From: Cohnella abietis
Lineage (GTDB): Bacteria; Bacillota; Bacilli; Paenibacillales; Paenibacillaceae
Assembly (NCBI RefSeq): GCF_004295585.1
Contig: NZ_AP019400.1
Span: forward strand, 1,331,501-1,395,500
Length of the DNA: 64,000 nt
Reading direction: 5' to 3'
This document shows, piece after piece, positions 53,292 to 60,997 of the stretch. The notes beneath the pieces were generated by a model. It did no database searches, was not told where the DNA came from, and saw nothing but the letters and a program-made list of their open reading frames with translations. A program made the translations under genes and the position numbers. Numbering within the stretch: position 1 is the first letter of the stretch; each line of letters opens with the position of its first letter.

Positions 53292-54872
53292 ATGTTAAAA
53301 GGATATACAAAGCTGCCTATCATCGCGATCGTTATTTTACTTCTAATGCTTTCATTGGCAGCATGCAACGGAGGCAAAAACAACAAAGCTGAGCCGAGTA
53401 AAGAGCCTCCAAGCGGAAGCGTGGCTTCTCCATCCGCATCCCCGTCGGAAGAGCCTTCGAAGGAAAAGGAAGAGGAAGAGGTCACACTCAAATTCTACTT
53501 TGGCGGTGACAAGAAAGCAGCGACTGATGAAGTATGGGGGAAGGTCAGCGATTATCTGAAAGCTAAGGGTCTTAACGTTAAATTTAACGTTAACTTTATC
53601 CCATTCGGCGATTTCAAAGACAAAATGCTTGTCATGGCCGCATCTGGAGATAAGTGGGATCTGAATTTTGATGGAGACTGGCTGTCCTATAAGCAAATGG
53701 CTGCTAAAGGTTCTTATATGGCCCTTAACGATCTGTTGCCTAAGTACGCGCCGAATCTCAATAAGAAATACCAGGAGCAAGGAACGCTGGAAGCAGCAAC
53801 AATTAATGGGCAAATCGTCGGTCTTCCATGGACGATGAAAATGAACCAACGTAACTTCGCAGGCTGGCGCGTTGATTTGGCCGAGAAGGCGGGCATTACA
53901 CGTGCTCCGGATTCAATTAAAACAATTGAAGACGTAGATGCTCTACTTCATGAGCTGAAGGCAAAATACCCGAATGAAAAGTTGTCCCGTACGCCTTCCC
54001 AAGCTATCTATATGGCTCGTGAAGAGTGGGTCGACCTCGCTTTCCACAATATGGGCTTTTATTTGAATGACCCAGCTATTAAAATTCAAGCGTTAGAGCA
54101 ACAGCCATTCTACTTGGAAGCAGCGAAGATGACTAAGAAATGGTATGACGACAGAATTCTTAATCGGGATGCCATGATAGATAAGGAAAATGGCGCGGAT
54201 CAATGGAGAAACGGCAAGACGCTGTTCACCATGACCTCGCATGAATGGGCTTTCGCAGATCCGGGCTTCGCTGATCCATCTTACAAGCACCAGATGTCCT
54301 TGCTGTATCCAGACAAGAGATATGTTAATAGAACGGCACTCGCGAACGTGCTTGCCATTAACCGTAACTCGGAGCACCCTGACCGTGTCTTGCGCTTCTT
54401 GGATATGATGGAGACAGATAAAGTGCTGTACGATCTCGTCCAATACGGTATTGAAGGCAAAACCTATGTTCTTAAAGGCGATGTAGCTGAATATCCAGAA
54501 GGCATGCAATTTACGACCTCTAACTATATGGAGTGGGGCGGTCAATGGGCATTCTGGAAGCCACAATTCATGCGTCCTAACCAAACTTATCCTAAGGATT
54601 TCTGGGTGAAGGAAGCAGAATTTGCTAGCATACCGGTCAATGTCAATTCACCTGTCGACGGTCTATTTATCGCAGAGGATAATGTCAAAAACGAGATCGC
54701 CAAGCGCGATACAGCTTATGAGGAGTTCGGTAAACCAATCGAATTTGGCGTAGTGAAAAATGTCGAAAGCTCTGTAAACGACTATATTGCGAAGCAGAAG
54801 GCTCTAGGTCTCGATAAGATCATCGCCGATGCCCAGAAGCAAATTGACGCTTACCTTGCTGCAAAGAAATAA
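53292..54872 (+). CDS. Extracellular solute-binding lipoprotein of the LplB/LplC importer
   Basis: A 526-residue receptor with lipobox LAAC (Cys about 26) and a Ser/Pro/Glu linker. It is paralogous to the receptor at 45818 along its full length after the linker. It directly follows the permease pair and precedes a terminator, so it is the cognate receptor. Its linker is longer and more acidic than that of its paralog. Confidence 0.92.
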   Translation: MLKGYTKLPIIAIVILLLMLSLAACNGGKNNKAEPSKEPPSGSVASPSASPSEEPSKEKEEEEVTLKFYFGGDKKAATDEVWGKVSDYLKAKGLNVKFNVNFIPFGDFKDKMLVMAASGDKWDLNFDGDWLSYKQMAAKGSYMALNDLLPKYAPNLNKKYQEQGTLEAATINGQIVGLPWTMKMNQRNFAGWRVDLAEKAGITRAPDSIKTIEDVDALLHELKAKYPNEKLSRTPSQAIYMAREEWVDLAFHNMGFYLNDPAIKIQALEQQPFYLEAAKMTKKWYDDRILNRDAMIDKENGADQWRNGKTLFTMTSHEWAFADPGFADPSYKHQMSLLYPDKRYVNRTALANVLAINRNSEHPDRVLRFLDMMETDKVLYDLVQYGIEGKTYVLKGDVAEYPEGMQFTTSNYMEWGGQWAFWKPQFMRPNQTYPKDFWVKEAEFASIPVNVNSPVDGLFIAEDNVKNEIAKRDTAYEEFGKPIEFGVVKNVESSVNDYIAKQKALGLDKIIADAQKQIDAYLAAKK

Positions 54873-54886
54873 ACAAATCATACATC

Positions 54887-54926
54887 AAGAAAAGCCGTCC
54901 TTTCTCGAGAGGCCGGCTTTTCTTTT
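54887..54926 (+). terminator. Terminator after the LplBC-receptor operon
   Basis: aagaaaagccg (54887-54897) pairs with cggcttttctt (54914-54924) and further T follow. Confidence 0.85.
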
Positions 54927-55000
54927 TCACAGAAACCTGCAATATGACGCTGATCCAGCGAAATTTAAAGATGCATCATTAAGAAGGAGAATACACGACG

Positions 55001-56224
55001 ATGGCTATCATAACTGGGGTTAAGTGCATTCGTACAAGACATGACGGTAGCTGGACAATTGTGAAGGTAACGACGGATCAGGATGGATTGTACGGAGTGG
55101 GATCGGCTTCGGATATGTATTACCCGGATGCGGTCGTTCAAGTGATCGAGCAAATACTGGCGCCGGTTATTATTGGTAGAGACGCTGCCCAGGTCGAGGA
55201 TCTCTGGAATACGATGAGCTTAAGCGGCTATTGGCGCAACGGAGCCATTGTACAGACGGCGATAGGCGGAATTGACATGGCGCTTTGGGATATTAAAGGT
55301 AAAGAGGCAGGTATGCCCGTCTACCAGTTGCTTGGAGGCGCTAGTCGGTCTGCCGTTGCCTGCTACGGACATGCTGGAGGACGGGATATCGTCGAGCTGA
55401 AAGAAGATGTCCATCGGTTTACCGAGGAAGGATATACCGTTGTTAGATGCCAGCTTGGAGGGTATGGAGGAGGAGGTTTCCTCACAGGCAAGAAAATGAA
55501 TGTTCCCGACAACGCATGGCAGACGGATAAAATATTCGATGAGCACTTCTATTTAGATGCTATTCCTAAGATGTTCGAGCAGCTGCGAATGACCTTCGGA
55601 CCCGAGGTGCAATTTACCCATGATGTTCATGAGCATATATCGCCGATCATCGCAATCCAGCTTGCGAAGCGGTTGGAGCCTTATGGTTTGTTCTATCTAG
55701 AAGACGTCCTTCCGCCAGAGCAAATAGGCTGGTACCGTCAACTCAGACAGCAAAGCTCGACTCCCCAAGCTGTCGGAGAGTTATTCGTAAACCCACAGGA
55801 ATGGATTGAGCTAGTGAAGGAACGACTAATTGATTTCATTCGTGTACGCGTTTCAAAGGCTGGGGGAATTAGTGCATGCCGTAAAATTGCCACGTTATGT
55901 GAAGCTTTCGGAGTACGAACAGCTTGGCAGGAAGGTGGGGAGAATGACCCCGTTAATCAGGCTGCCGCTGTTCATCTGGACATGGCAGTGTGGAACTTTG
56001 GCATTCAGGAAATTAATCATTTCCGTCCGGAAGAGCGGGACATCTTCCCAGGCATCATTGAACGTAGGGGAGGATATCTCTATACGAATGATAAGCCTGG
56101 GCTTGGTATTGATATAGATGAGTTAAAAGCCTCGGAGCTACTAGAAGACGGCTGGAAACGAACATCGTACCATAGGCCATATTCCTTAGATCGTAAAGCA
56201 GATGGAACACTTATTCGTCCGTAG
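55001..56224 (+). CDS. Enolase-superfamily sugar-acid dehydratase-like protein (RspA/ManD-like)
   Basis: A 407-residue cytoplasmic enzyme. The capping domain (about 1-110) leads to a barrel with metal ligands in FTHDVHEH (Asp), FYLEDVLPPE (Glu) and AVGELFVN (Glu). A His two residues after the first ligand matches the ManD-type acid. ManD and RspA relatives dehydrate D-mannonate or similar acids. The later family motif W-H-G-P-G-D is here WQEGGEND, so an expected active-site His is replaced by Gln; substrate or activity may differ. AAGGAG lies before ATG 55001. It stands alone between terminators, next to the importer, so it may process an imported sugar acid. Confidence 0.8.
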   Translation: MAIITGVKCIRTRHDGSWTIVKVTTDQDGLYGVGSASDMYYPDAVVQVIEQILAPVIIGRDAAQVEDLWNTMSLSGYWRNGAIVQTAIGGIDMALWDIKGKEAGMPVYQLLGGASRSAVACYGHAGGRDIVELKEDVHRFTEEGYTVVRCQLGGYGGGGFLTGKKMNVPDNAWQTDKIFDEHFYLDAIPKMFEQLRMTFGPEVQFTHDVHEHISPIIAIQLAKRLEPYGLFYLEDVLPPEQIGWYRQLRQQSSTPQAVGELFVNPQEWIELVKERLIDFIRVRVSKAGGISACRKIATLCEAFGVRTAWQEGGENDPVNQAAAVHLDMAVWNFGIQEINHFRPEERDIFPGIIERRGGYLYTNDKPGLGIDIDELKASELLEDGWKRTSYHRPYSLDRKADGTLIRP

Positions 56225-56270
56225 TGAGAAGCTTCCATATTTCTCTTCATGAAACCTTCATCTAACATTC

Positions 56271-56317
56271 ATCATACCTTCATGCAGCTTTTGGGCATGG
56301 ATGGTATGATTTTTTTA
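56271..56317 (+). terminator. Terminator after the dehydratase-like gene
   Basis: atcataccttcatgc (56271-56285) pairs with gcatggatggtatgat (56295-56310), with a small bulge, followed by seven T. Confidence 0.85.
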
Positions 56318-56350
56318 TAGTAGCAATATAAAGATAGGAAGTGAATGATC

Positions 56351-57283
56351 ATGAGCACACACAAAACAATTATTATTGGAACGGGACCTGCAGGATTAAC
56401 GGCAGCTATTTACTTGGCACGTGCCAACTTGAATCCTCTCGTTATCGAGGGGCCAGAGCCAGGTGGTCAATTAACGACTACGACCGAGGTGGAGAACTTT
56501 CCGGGATTTCCGGATGGCATTATGGGACCTGAGCTAATGGCTAATATGCGTAAGCAGGCCGAGCGTTTCGGAGCGGAATTTCGTTCTGGCTGGGTCAACA
56601 AAGTAGACACGTCGAAGCGTCCGTTTACTTTAACCGTTGAAGGCTTGGGTGAGCTGACGGCAGAAACGTTAATTATATCTACAGGCGCATCGGCTAAATA
56701 TTTAGGAATTACGGGAGAAAAGGAAAACATCGGACGTGGAGTGAGTACCTGTGCAACATGCGATGGTTTCTTCTTCCGCAACAAGAAAATTATCGTCGTT
56801 GGCGGCGGAGATTCCGCGATGGAAGAAGCCCATTTCTTAACTCGATTTGCATCTGAGGTTGTACTGGTTAACCGTCGTAGCGAGCTTCGTGCATCGAAGA
56901 TTATGCAGGATCGCGCTCGCAACAATCCTAAAATCAGTTGGAATCTAAATCGTACTCCACTTGAAGTCGTAAGCGGTCCGCTCGGAGTAACAGGGTTGAA
57001 GGTTACTAATAACGAAACGGGGCTGGAGGAGACAATTGCGACAGATGGTCTATTCGTAGCGATAGGACACACACCGAATACTCGGTTTTTGGACGGGCAA
57101 TTAGACACTGACGAAACGGGTTATCTGCTCGTTAAACCAGGGACAACAGAAACTAATATTCCAGGCATATTCGCTTGTGGAGACGTTCAGGATCATAAAT
57201 ACCGTCAAGCCATTAGTGCTGCGGGTACGGGATGTATGGCCGCGCTCGATTGTGAAAGGTATTTGGAAGAAGTAGCTCATTAA
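56351..57283 (+). CDS. trxB: Thioredoxin-disulfide reductase
   Basis: A 310-residue flavoprotein that reduces thioredoxin with NADPH in the cytoplasm. It has the FAD motif GTGPAGLTAA (about 9-18), the redox pair in CATCDGF (about 136), the NADPH motif GGGDSAMEEA and the closing FACGDVQDHKYRQA. Length is normal. ATG 56345 is also in frame but AGGAAGTGA ends right at it; ATG 56351 lies 6 bases away and is preferred. It is a single-gene unit between terminators, and is followed by a series of hairpins. Confidence 0.95.
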   Translation: MSTHKTIIIGTGPAGLTAAIYLARANLNPLVIEGPEPGGQLTTTTEVENFPGFPDGIMGPELMANMRKQAERFGAEFRSGWVNKVDTSKRPFTLTVEGLGELTAETLIISTGASAKYLGITGEKENIGRGVSTCATCDGFFFRNKKIIVVGGGDSAMEEAHFLTRFASEVVLVNRRSELRASKIMQDRARNNPKISWNLNRTPLEVVSGPLGVTGLKVTNNETGLEETIATDGLFVAIGHTPNTRFLDGQLDTDETGYLLVKPGTTETNIPGIFACGDVQDHKYRQAISAAGTGCMAALDCERYLEEVAH

Positions 57284-57300
57284 TAATGATCGTGTAAAGG

Positions 57301-57352
57301 AAAGAGTTGTTATTCCGAGGGTTGAAATCAAACCTTGGAATAACAACTCTTT
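57301..57352 (+). terminator. Strong terminator of trxB
   Basis: A 20-bp stem: 57301-57320 pairs with 57333-57352 with one G-U step, and T follow. Confidence 0.88.
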
Positions 57353-57358
57353 TATTAA

Positions 57359-57403
57359 GTTATTCAGGAATGGATAAGTTTCATTATATCCATTTCTGAA
57401 TAA
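57359..57403. repeat. Second of three consecutive hairpins after trxB
   Basis: gttattcaggaatggata (from 57359) pairs with tatccatttctgaataac (ending 57403), 17 of 18 matched. Confidence 0.7.
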
Positions 57404-57409
57404 CCTCCG

Positions 57410-57456
57410 ACATAAACAGCTTTCGCTATCCAAAAGACAGCGAAAGCTGTTTATAC
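57410..57456. repeat. Third consecutive hairpin, 'gacataaac' type
   Basis: cataaacagctttcgct pairs with agcgaaagctgtttata over 15 bases around a short loop. It opens with gacataaac as does the hairpin at 43946. Confidence 0.7.
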
Positions 57457-57481
57457 TTATCCTAAAACTAACCAAGCCCAG

Positions 57482-57838
57482 CTCATCGTCGCAAAATGCA
57501 ACGATGACGATCCGAAAGCTAACCGAGCCCATCTCATCGTCGCAAAATGCAACGATGACGATCCGAAAGCTAACCGAGCCCATCTCATCGTCGCAAAATG
57601 CAACGATGACGAGCCGAAAACAAACCATGCCTATCTCATCGTCGCAAAACGCGACGATAATGATCCGAAAACAAAACAAGCCCGTCTTATCGTCGCAAAA
57701 TGCAACGATGACGAGGCGAAAGCTAACCAAGCCCAGCTCATCGTCGCAAAATGCAACGATGACGAGGCGAAAGCTAACCAAGCCCAGCTCATCGTCGCAA
57801 AATGCAACGATGACGAGCCGAAAGCTAACCAAGCCTAT
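57482..57838. repeat. Array of seven 51-bp hairpin repeats
   Basis: Seven contiguous units of exactly 51 bases begin ctcatcgtcgcaaaatgc. Each carries the near-palindrome tcatcgtcgca-aaa-tgcaacgatga (11-bp stem, one mismatch), then a tail cgaaagctaaccaagcccag with variation. Unit 4 is the most diverged. Since 51 is a multiple of three, all frames give repeated peptides; none has a start with a ribosome site in a sensible place, so I treat it as non-coding. Confidence 0.8.
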
Positions 57839-57846
57839 CTCACAGC

Positions 57847-58002
57847 CTAGTGGTCAGGCTCAGCTGTTATTTCACATGCTTGTTCTGCAGCGGCTTGAAA
57901 CTCCTCATCATTGTCAGAAGCCAGCTTATCGCCATATTGGCTAAGCTGGCTTGGGCTGCTTGAAGGTCCATCATTATCAGGCTTACTGTTCCGTCCGGTC
58001 AT
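57847..58002 (-). CDS. Small acidic hypothetical protein (51 residues)
   Basis: A short frame of 51 codons, ATG at 58002 (another ATG at 58005), stop TAG at 57847. AGGGGGTG sits 7 bases before ATG 58002. The product is polar and acidic: MTGRNSKPDNDGPSSSPSQL, then SQYGDKLASDNDEEF and an Ala/Glu-rich end. It has no membrane segment and I recognise no family. It is on the same strand as the peroxiredoxin gene, 60 bases downstream, with no clear terminator between, so it could share that transcript. The 51-bp hairpin array lies just beyond its stop codon. Confidence 0.5.
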   Translation of the reverse strand: MTGRNSKPDNDGPSSSPSQLSQYGDKLASDNDEEFQAAAEQACEITAEPDH

Positions 58003-58061
58003 CATAACACCCCCTGAGGTATATGATGACCCAAACAGATCTTCTCATTCATCGTTAATCG

Positions 58062-58619
58062 TTAGCCTAGAGTCTTATCTCCTTTTTTCCAGCCGATTGG
58101 GCACATTCCACCGGATTGCAGAGCTTCCAGAATACGAATAGTCTCTTCTACGCTACGGCCAACGTTCATGTCGGTAACGACCTGATAACGGATGATGCCT
58201 TCTGGATCAATAATGAACAATCCACGGTGCGCTGATCCTGTTTTCTCATCTAGCACGCCGTAAGTTCTTGCTGTTTCCTTCGTGAAATCTGAAACCATAG
58301 GATAGCGAATGGTACCAATACCGCCTTGATCGCGAGGAGTATTCATCCAAGCCCGATGAGTGTAGACACTATCTACTGAAGCTCCGATAATATCGCATTT
58401 TAGATCTCGGAATGTGCCGACAGATTCGTTAAAAGCAATGATTTCCGTAGGACACACGGTAGTAAAATCATAGGGCCAGAAGAAGAACATAACCCAACGT
58501 CCTCGATAATCCTCTAGTCTTATATTTTCAGATAACGTGTCCAAGTTTTTGGTGGATGGAAGATCAAACAGAGGGGCTAATTCTCCAATTTTAGCAATTT
58601 TCGTGATGTTTTCTGACAT
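58062..58619 (-). CDS. 2-Cys peroxiredoxin (AhpC/TSA family)
   Basis: A 185-residue thiol peroxidase that reduces hydrogen peroxide and organic peroxides. The peroxidatic Cys is in DFTTVCPTEI (about residue 55) and the resolving Cys in SGGMCPIGW (about 173). HRGLFIID and the tail are typical of the typical 2-Cys group. No ahpF is adjacent; trxB nearby could supply electrons by way of thioredoxin (inference). A PerR-like box lies 29 bases before the start codon, as for many peroxide genes. Confidence 0.93.
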   Translation of the reverse strand: MSENITKIAKIGELAPLFDLPSTKNLDTLSENIRLEDYRGRWVMFFFWPYDFTTVCPTEIIAFNESVGTFRDLKCDIIGASVDSVYTHRAWMNTPRDQGGIGTIRYPMVSDFTKETARTYGVLDEKTGSAHRGLFIIDPEGIIRYQVVTDMNVGRSVEETIRILEALQSGGMCPIGWKKGDKTLG

Positions 58620-58647
58620 GAATGAATCACTCCTAAATTTTTTATAA

Positions 58648-58664
58648 TTAAACTAAATCTAAAT
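58648..58664 (-). promoter_or_regulatory. PerR-like operator upstream of the peroxiredoxin gene
   Basis: On the minus strand ATTTAGATTTAGTTTAA. It matches the box before perR (59904-59920) at 16 of 17 positions and the PerR consensus TTATAATNATTATAA at about 10 of 14. Confidence 0.6.
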
Positions 58665-58750
58665 TTAGTTATAAAAAAATCATACCCCAATGCGACTTAC
58701 GCTGCATGAAGGTATGATTAAGGTTTCATGAAGATCTAATGAACCTGAAG

Positions 58751-59512
58751 TTATTGGTCAGCTAAGCGGTATCCTGCACCTCTTACTGTAGCGATATACC
58801 GAGGATCCTTGGGATCGTCATTAAGCTTACTTCTAAGACTGCGGATATGCACGTCGACTGCATTACTGCCCCCAAAATATTGCTCACCCCACACCTCGTT
58901 CATTAATTCCTGTCGGGTCATCACTCGGCCGTTGGCTGCAATAATAATTCTTAGTAGATCATATTCCGTTTTCGTTAGATCGACTTTAGTCCCATTATGA
59001 GTGACGGTCATACGACCAGTGTCTAGAACGAGCTCTTTGAACGTATGGTGGCTTGAATCTTCAGAGGAAATAGCGGGAACGCTAATGCTCAAGGAAATTT
59101 GCTGGATTTTGGCTATGAGCTCCTCTATTGGACATGGCCACTTCACCCACTCCTCTCCTAGGGGAGGGACCGACTCTATTTCATGCACTAATGCCAGAAC
59201 CGGAGAAGAACCGTTACCAGACCAAGCATTCGTGACATTACTAGGAGACTCAACAGTACGATCAATGACAATGATATTACCTTGAACCATGCTTAGAAGT
59301 GGGTCATCGGCATGGTGTAGCAGCAGAACGTCGTAACATTTCTCAGCAAGCTCTGCAACAAGTGCTCTTAAGGACGCGGGCCGAGGGCTGACGATCAGAA
59401 TTCGGTTCGTAATTTCACAGAAGCCCTGTTCATTGAGAGCAACGGGTGACGCCATACTATTATTAATAATATCGGTTTCGTTTAATGAGCGGATTTCTTC
59501 GCGTTCCTGCAT
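58751..59512 (-). CDS. OmpR-type winged-helix regulator with degenerate receiver domain
   Basis: The C-terminal 100 residues are a clear OmpR/PhoB DNA-binding domain (TKTEYDLLRIIIAANGRVMTR in part, then VWGEQYFGGSNAVDVHIRSLRSKL and the ATVRGAGYRL hairpin). The N-terminal part (about 35-150) folds like a receiver but lacks the acidic pair: the first strand reads ILIVSPRP. It keeps an Asp in IIVIDRT, and has W-P-C-P where the Lys-Pro is expected. It is thus probably not switched by ordinary phosphorylation. ATG 59512 is preferred over GTG 59521 as AAAGGAG lies 10 bases away. The gene overlaps the end of perR by 31 bases and is translated with it. Confidence 0.82.
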   Translation of the reverse strand: MQEREEIRSLNETDIINNSMASPVALNEQGFCEITNRILIVSPRPASLRALVAELAEKCYDVLLLHHADDPLLSMVQGNIIVIDRTVESPSNVTNAWSGNGSSPVLALVHEIESVPPLGEEWVKWPCPIEELIAKIQQISLSISVPAISSEDSSHHTFKELVLDTGRMTVTHNGTKVDLTKTEYDLLRIIIAANGRVMTRQELMNEVWGEQYFGGSNAVDVHIRSLRSKLNDDPKDPRYIATVRGAGYRLADQ

Positions 59513-59886
59513 CCTTCGCACACTCCTTTGAACAAGTACTGTTCCTCTGTGATCTCATAGCCGGTCTGCTTGGCGATAGATTGAAGCCATTCAGAAGGTG
59601 TTTCTATGAAAACCTCATCAACTTTACCGCATGTGGTACAAACAATATGGTGATGATCTTCCGTTCTCGCATCATAACGGCTTGCATCTCCTTCAAGCTT
59701 AAGCTCTTGAATAAGACCTTCCTCCGTTAAATATTTCAGTGTATTGTATACTGTCGCATAGGCGAAATTGTGCCCGCCTGCTTTCAGCTTCTCGATAATA
59801 TCAGATGCAGTCGGGTGATCTTGGGCCGCAGTAAGAAGATCATATATCGTTTTACGCTGTACGGTCATCGCTCCTGCTTTTCTCAT
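59482..59886 (-). CDS. perR: Fur-family peroxide regulator, PerR-like
   Basis: A 134-residue metalloregulator. The winged helix is at residues 10-75 (TIYDLLTAAQ, ATVYNTLKYL). The sensing site has DASRYDARTEDHHH, resembling the His/Asp metal site of PerR, and two CxxC pairs (CTTC, CEGC) bind structural zinc. Oxidation of the metal site releases DNA and derepresses peroxide genes. The peroxiredoxin next door and shared operator boxes support PerR rather than Fur. ATG 59886 is chosen since AAAAAGG overlaps the upstream ATG at 59895 and sits 8 bases from this one. The downstream wHTH gene overlaps its end. Confidence 0.85.
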   Translation of the reverse strand: MRKAGAMTVQRKTIYDLLTAAQDHPTASDIIEKLKAGGHNFAYATVYNTLKYLTEEGLIQELKLEGDASRYDARTEDHHHIVCTTCGKVDEVFIETPSEWLQSIAKQTGYEITEEQYLFKGVCEGCRNAKKSAH

Positions 59887-59903
59887 GGCGATCATCCTTT
59901 TTA

Positions 59904-59920
59904 ATTTAGAATTAGTTTAA
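59904..59920. promoter_or_regulatory. PerR-like operator upstream of perR
   Basis: ATTTAGAATTAGTTTAA; the inner TTAGAATTAGTTTAA matches the PerR consensus at 11 of 14 defined positions. It lies 18 bases before the perR start and implies autoregulation. Confidence 0.6.
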
Positions 59921-60013
59921 GTTTAATCCAGTGAGAGCAAGGTGTCAAACAAATACAGCATGTTGCCATCATCCTCTAATTCGGAGCATAATGAATAATA
60001 GAGGTGATTAGGC

Positions 60014-60967
60014 TTGCTTCGAATAATGGCGGTAACAGATAATCAGGAATTGCTGGAGGATGTCCCTCTCCAAAGCTTGATGAATGACAATATCAAATGG
60101 TTTTGGGTAGATTTTGACTGTCCGACAGAAACAGAAATTTTGCTGCTGGATAGCTTTTTCAATTTTCATCCCCTAGCTATCGAGGATTGCATGCATTTTC
60201 TTCAACGACCGAAGGTAGACCACTATGAGGAAACGCATTTTTTCGTCCTTCATTCTCTTCATCCGGGTACTTTAAAAGCGGAAGAGGTGGACTTCTTTCT
60301 CGGTCCCCGTGGAATCGTAACCTTTCATCTAGCGCCCTCTCAGGAAGTAGAAGAGGTATGGCGTAAAATTCATGACCCCCTTGTCGCTTCGGGGAAGGAT
60401 CATAATCATGTAGCTTATTTAATTTTGGACAAGCTTGTCGATAACTATTTTCCAACCCTCTACTTAATAGAAGACCAATTGAACGAGCTTGAGGTACAAG
60501 AGGAAAATAATGCAGATATACAGGTTATGACAGAGCAAGTATATGACATTCGCGCCAGCTTGCTTAGAATACGTCGTACGGTTTTTCCTATGCGGGATTT
60601 GCTATATCGAATAATCAACTCCGACAAAATTGTTGCTGTTAAGGGGCAGTTGGTGTATTTTACAGACATCTATGACCATCTTCTGAAGCTTACGGAAATG
60701 ATTGAATCGAATCGAGAAATGACCGCTGATTTAAGGGATAGCTATGACTCCTTGCGTTCAAATCGAATGAATTCCATAATGAAAACTTTAACAGTAATGA
60801 CGACAATTTTTATGCCTCTTACCTTCATTGCCGGTGTATATGGAATGAATTTTATTAATATGCCTGAGCTGAACTGGCATGCAGGCTATTATATTGTTAT
60901 TGGAATCATGCTCTGTCTTGGTTTGGGCATGTATTTGTGGTTTAAGAAAAAAGGCTGGTTCGACTAA
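60014..60967 (+). CDS. corA: CorA-type magnesium transporter
   Basis: A 317-residue channel protein of the inner membrane. A long cytoplasmic N-terminal domain is followed by two C-terminal membrane segments. The family signature GMN appears in GVYGMNF (about residue 279), preceded by the pore helix TVMTTIFMPLTFIAGVY. CorA forms pentamers that admit Mg2+ (and Co2+, Ni2+). The start is TTG 60014, with GAGGTGA 6 bases upstream. The gene stands between divergent perR and the HAD gene. Confidence 0.93.
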   Translation: MLRIMAVTDNQELLEDVPLQSLMNDNIKWFWVDFDCPTETEILLLDSFFNFHPLAIEDCMHFLQRPKVDHYEETHFFVLHSLHPGTLKAEEVDFFLGPRGIVTFHLAPSQEVEEVWRKIHDPLVASGKDHNHVAYLILDKLVDNYFPTLYLIEDQLNELEVQEENNADIQVMTEQVYDIRASLLRIRRTVFPMRDLLYRIINSDKIVAVKGQLVYFTDIYDHLLKLTEMIESNREMTADLRDSYDSLRSNRMNSIMKTLTVMTTIFMPLTFIAGVYGMNFINMPELNWHAGYYIVIGIMLCLGLGMYLWFKKKGWFD

Positions 60968-60997
60968 GAAATAAGCTTCGTCTAATAAGGAGTGCTT

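Noticed and set aside
57101..57944. Repeat-encoded frames over the 51-bp array (146 and 243 codons)
   Set aside because: All frames are open through the array because the unit is a multiple of three and has no stops; the minus frame overlaps trxB deeply and no start signal supports either.
57911..58141. 76-codon plus-strand frame crossing into the peroxiredoxin gene
   Set aside because: It overlaps the conserved end of prx and the better supported small minus-strand gene.
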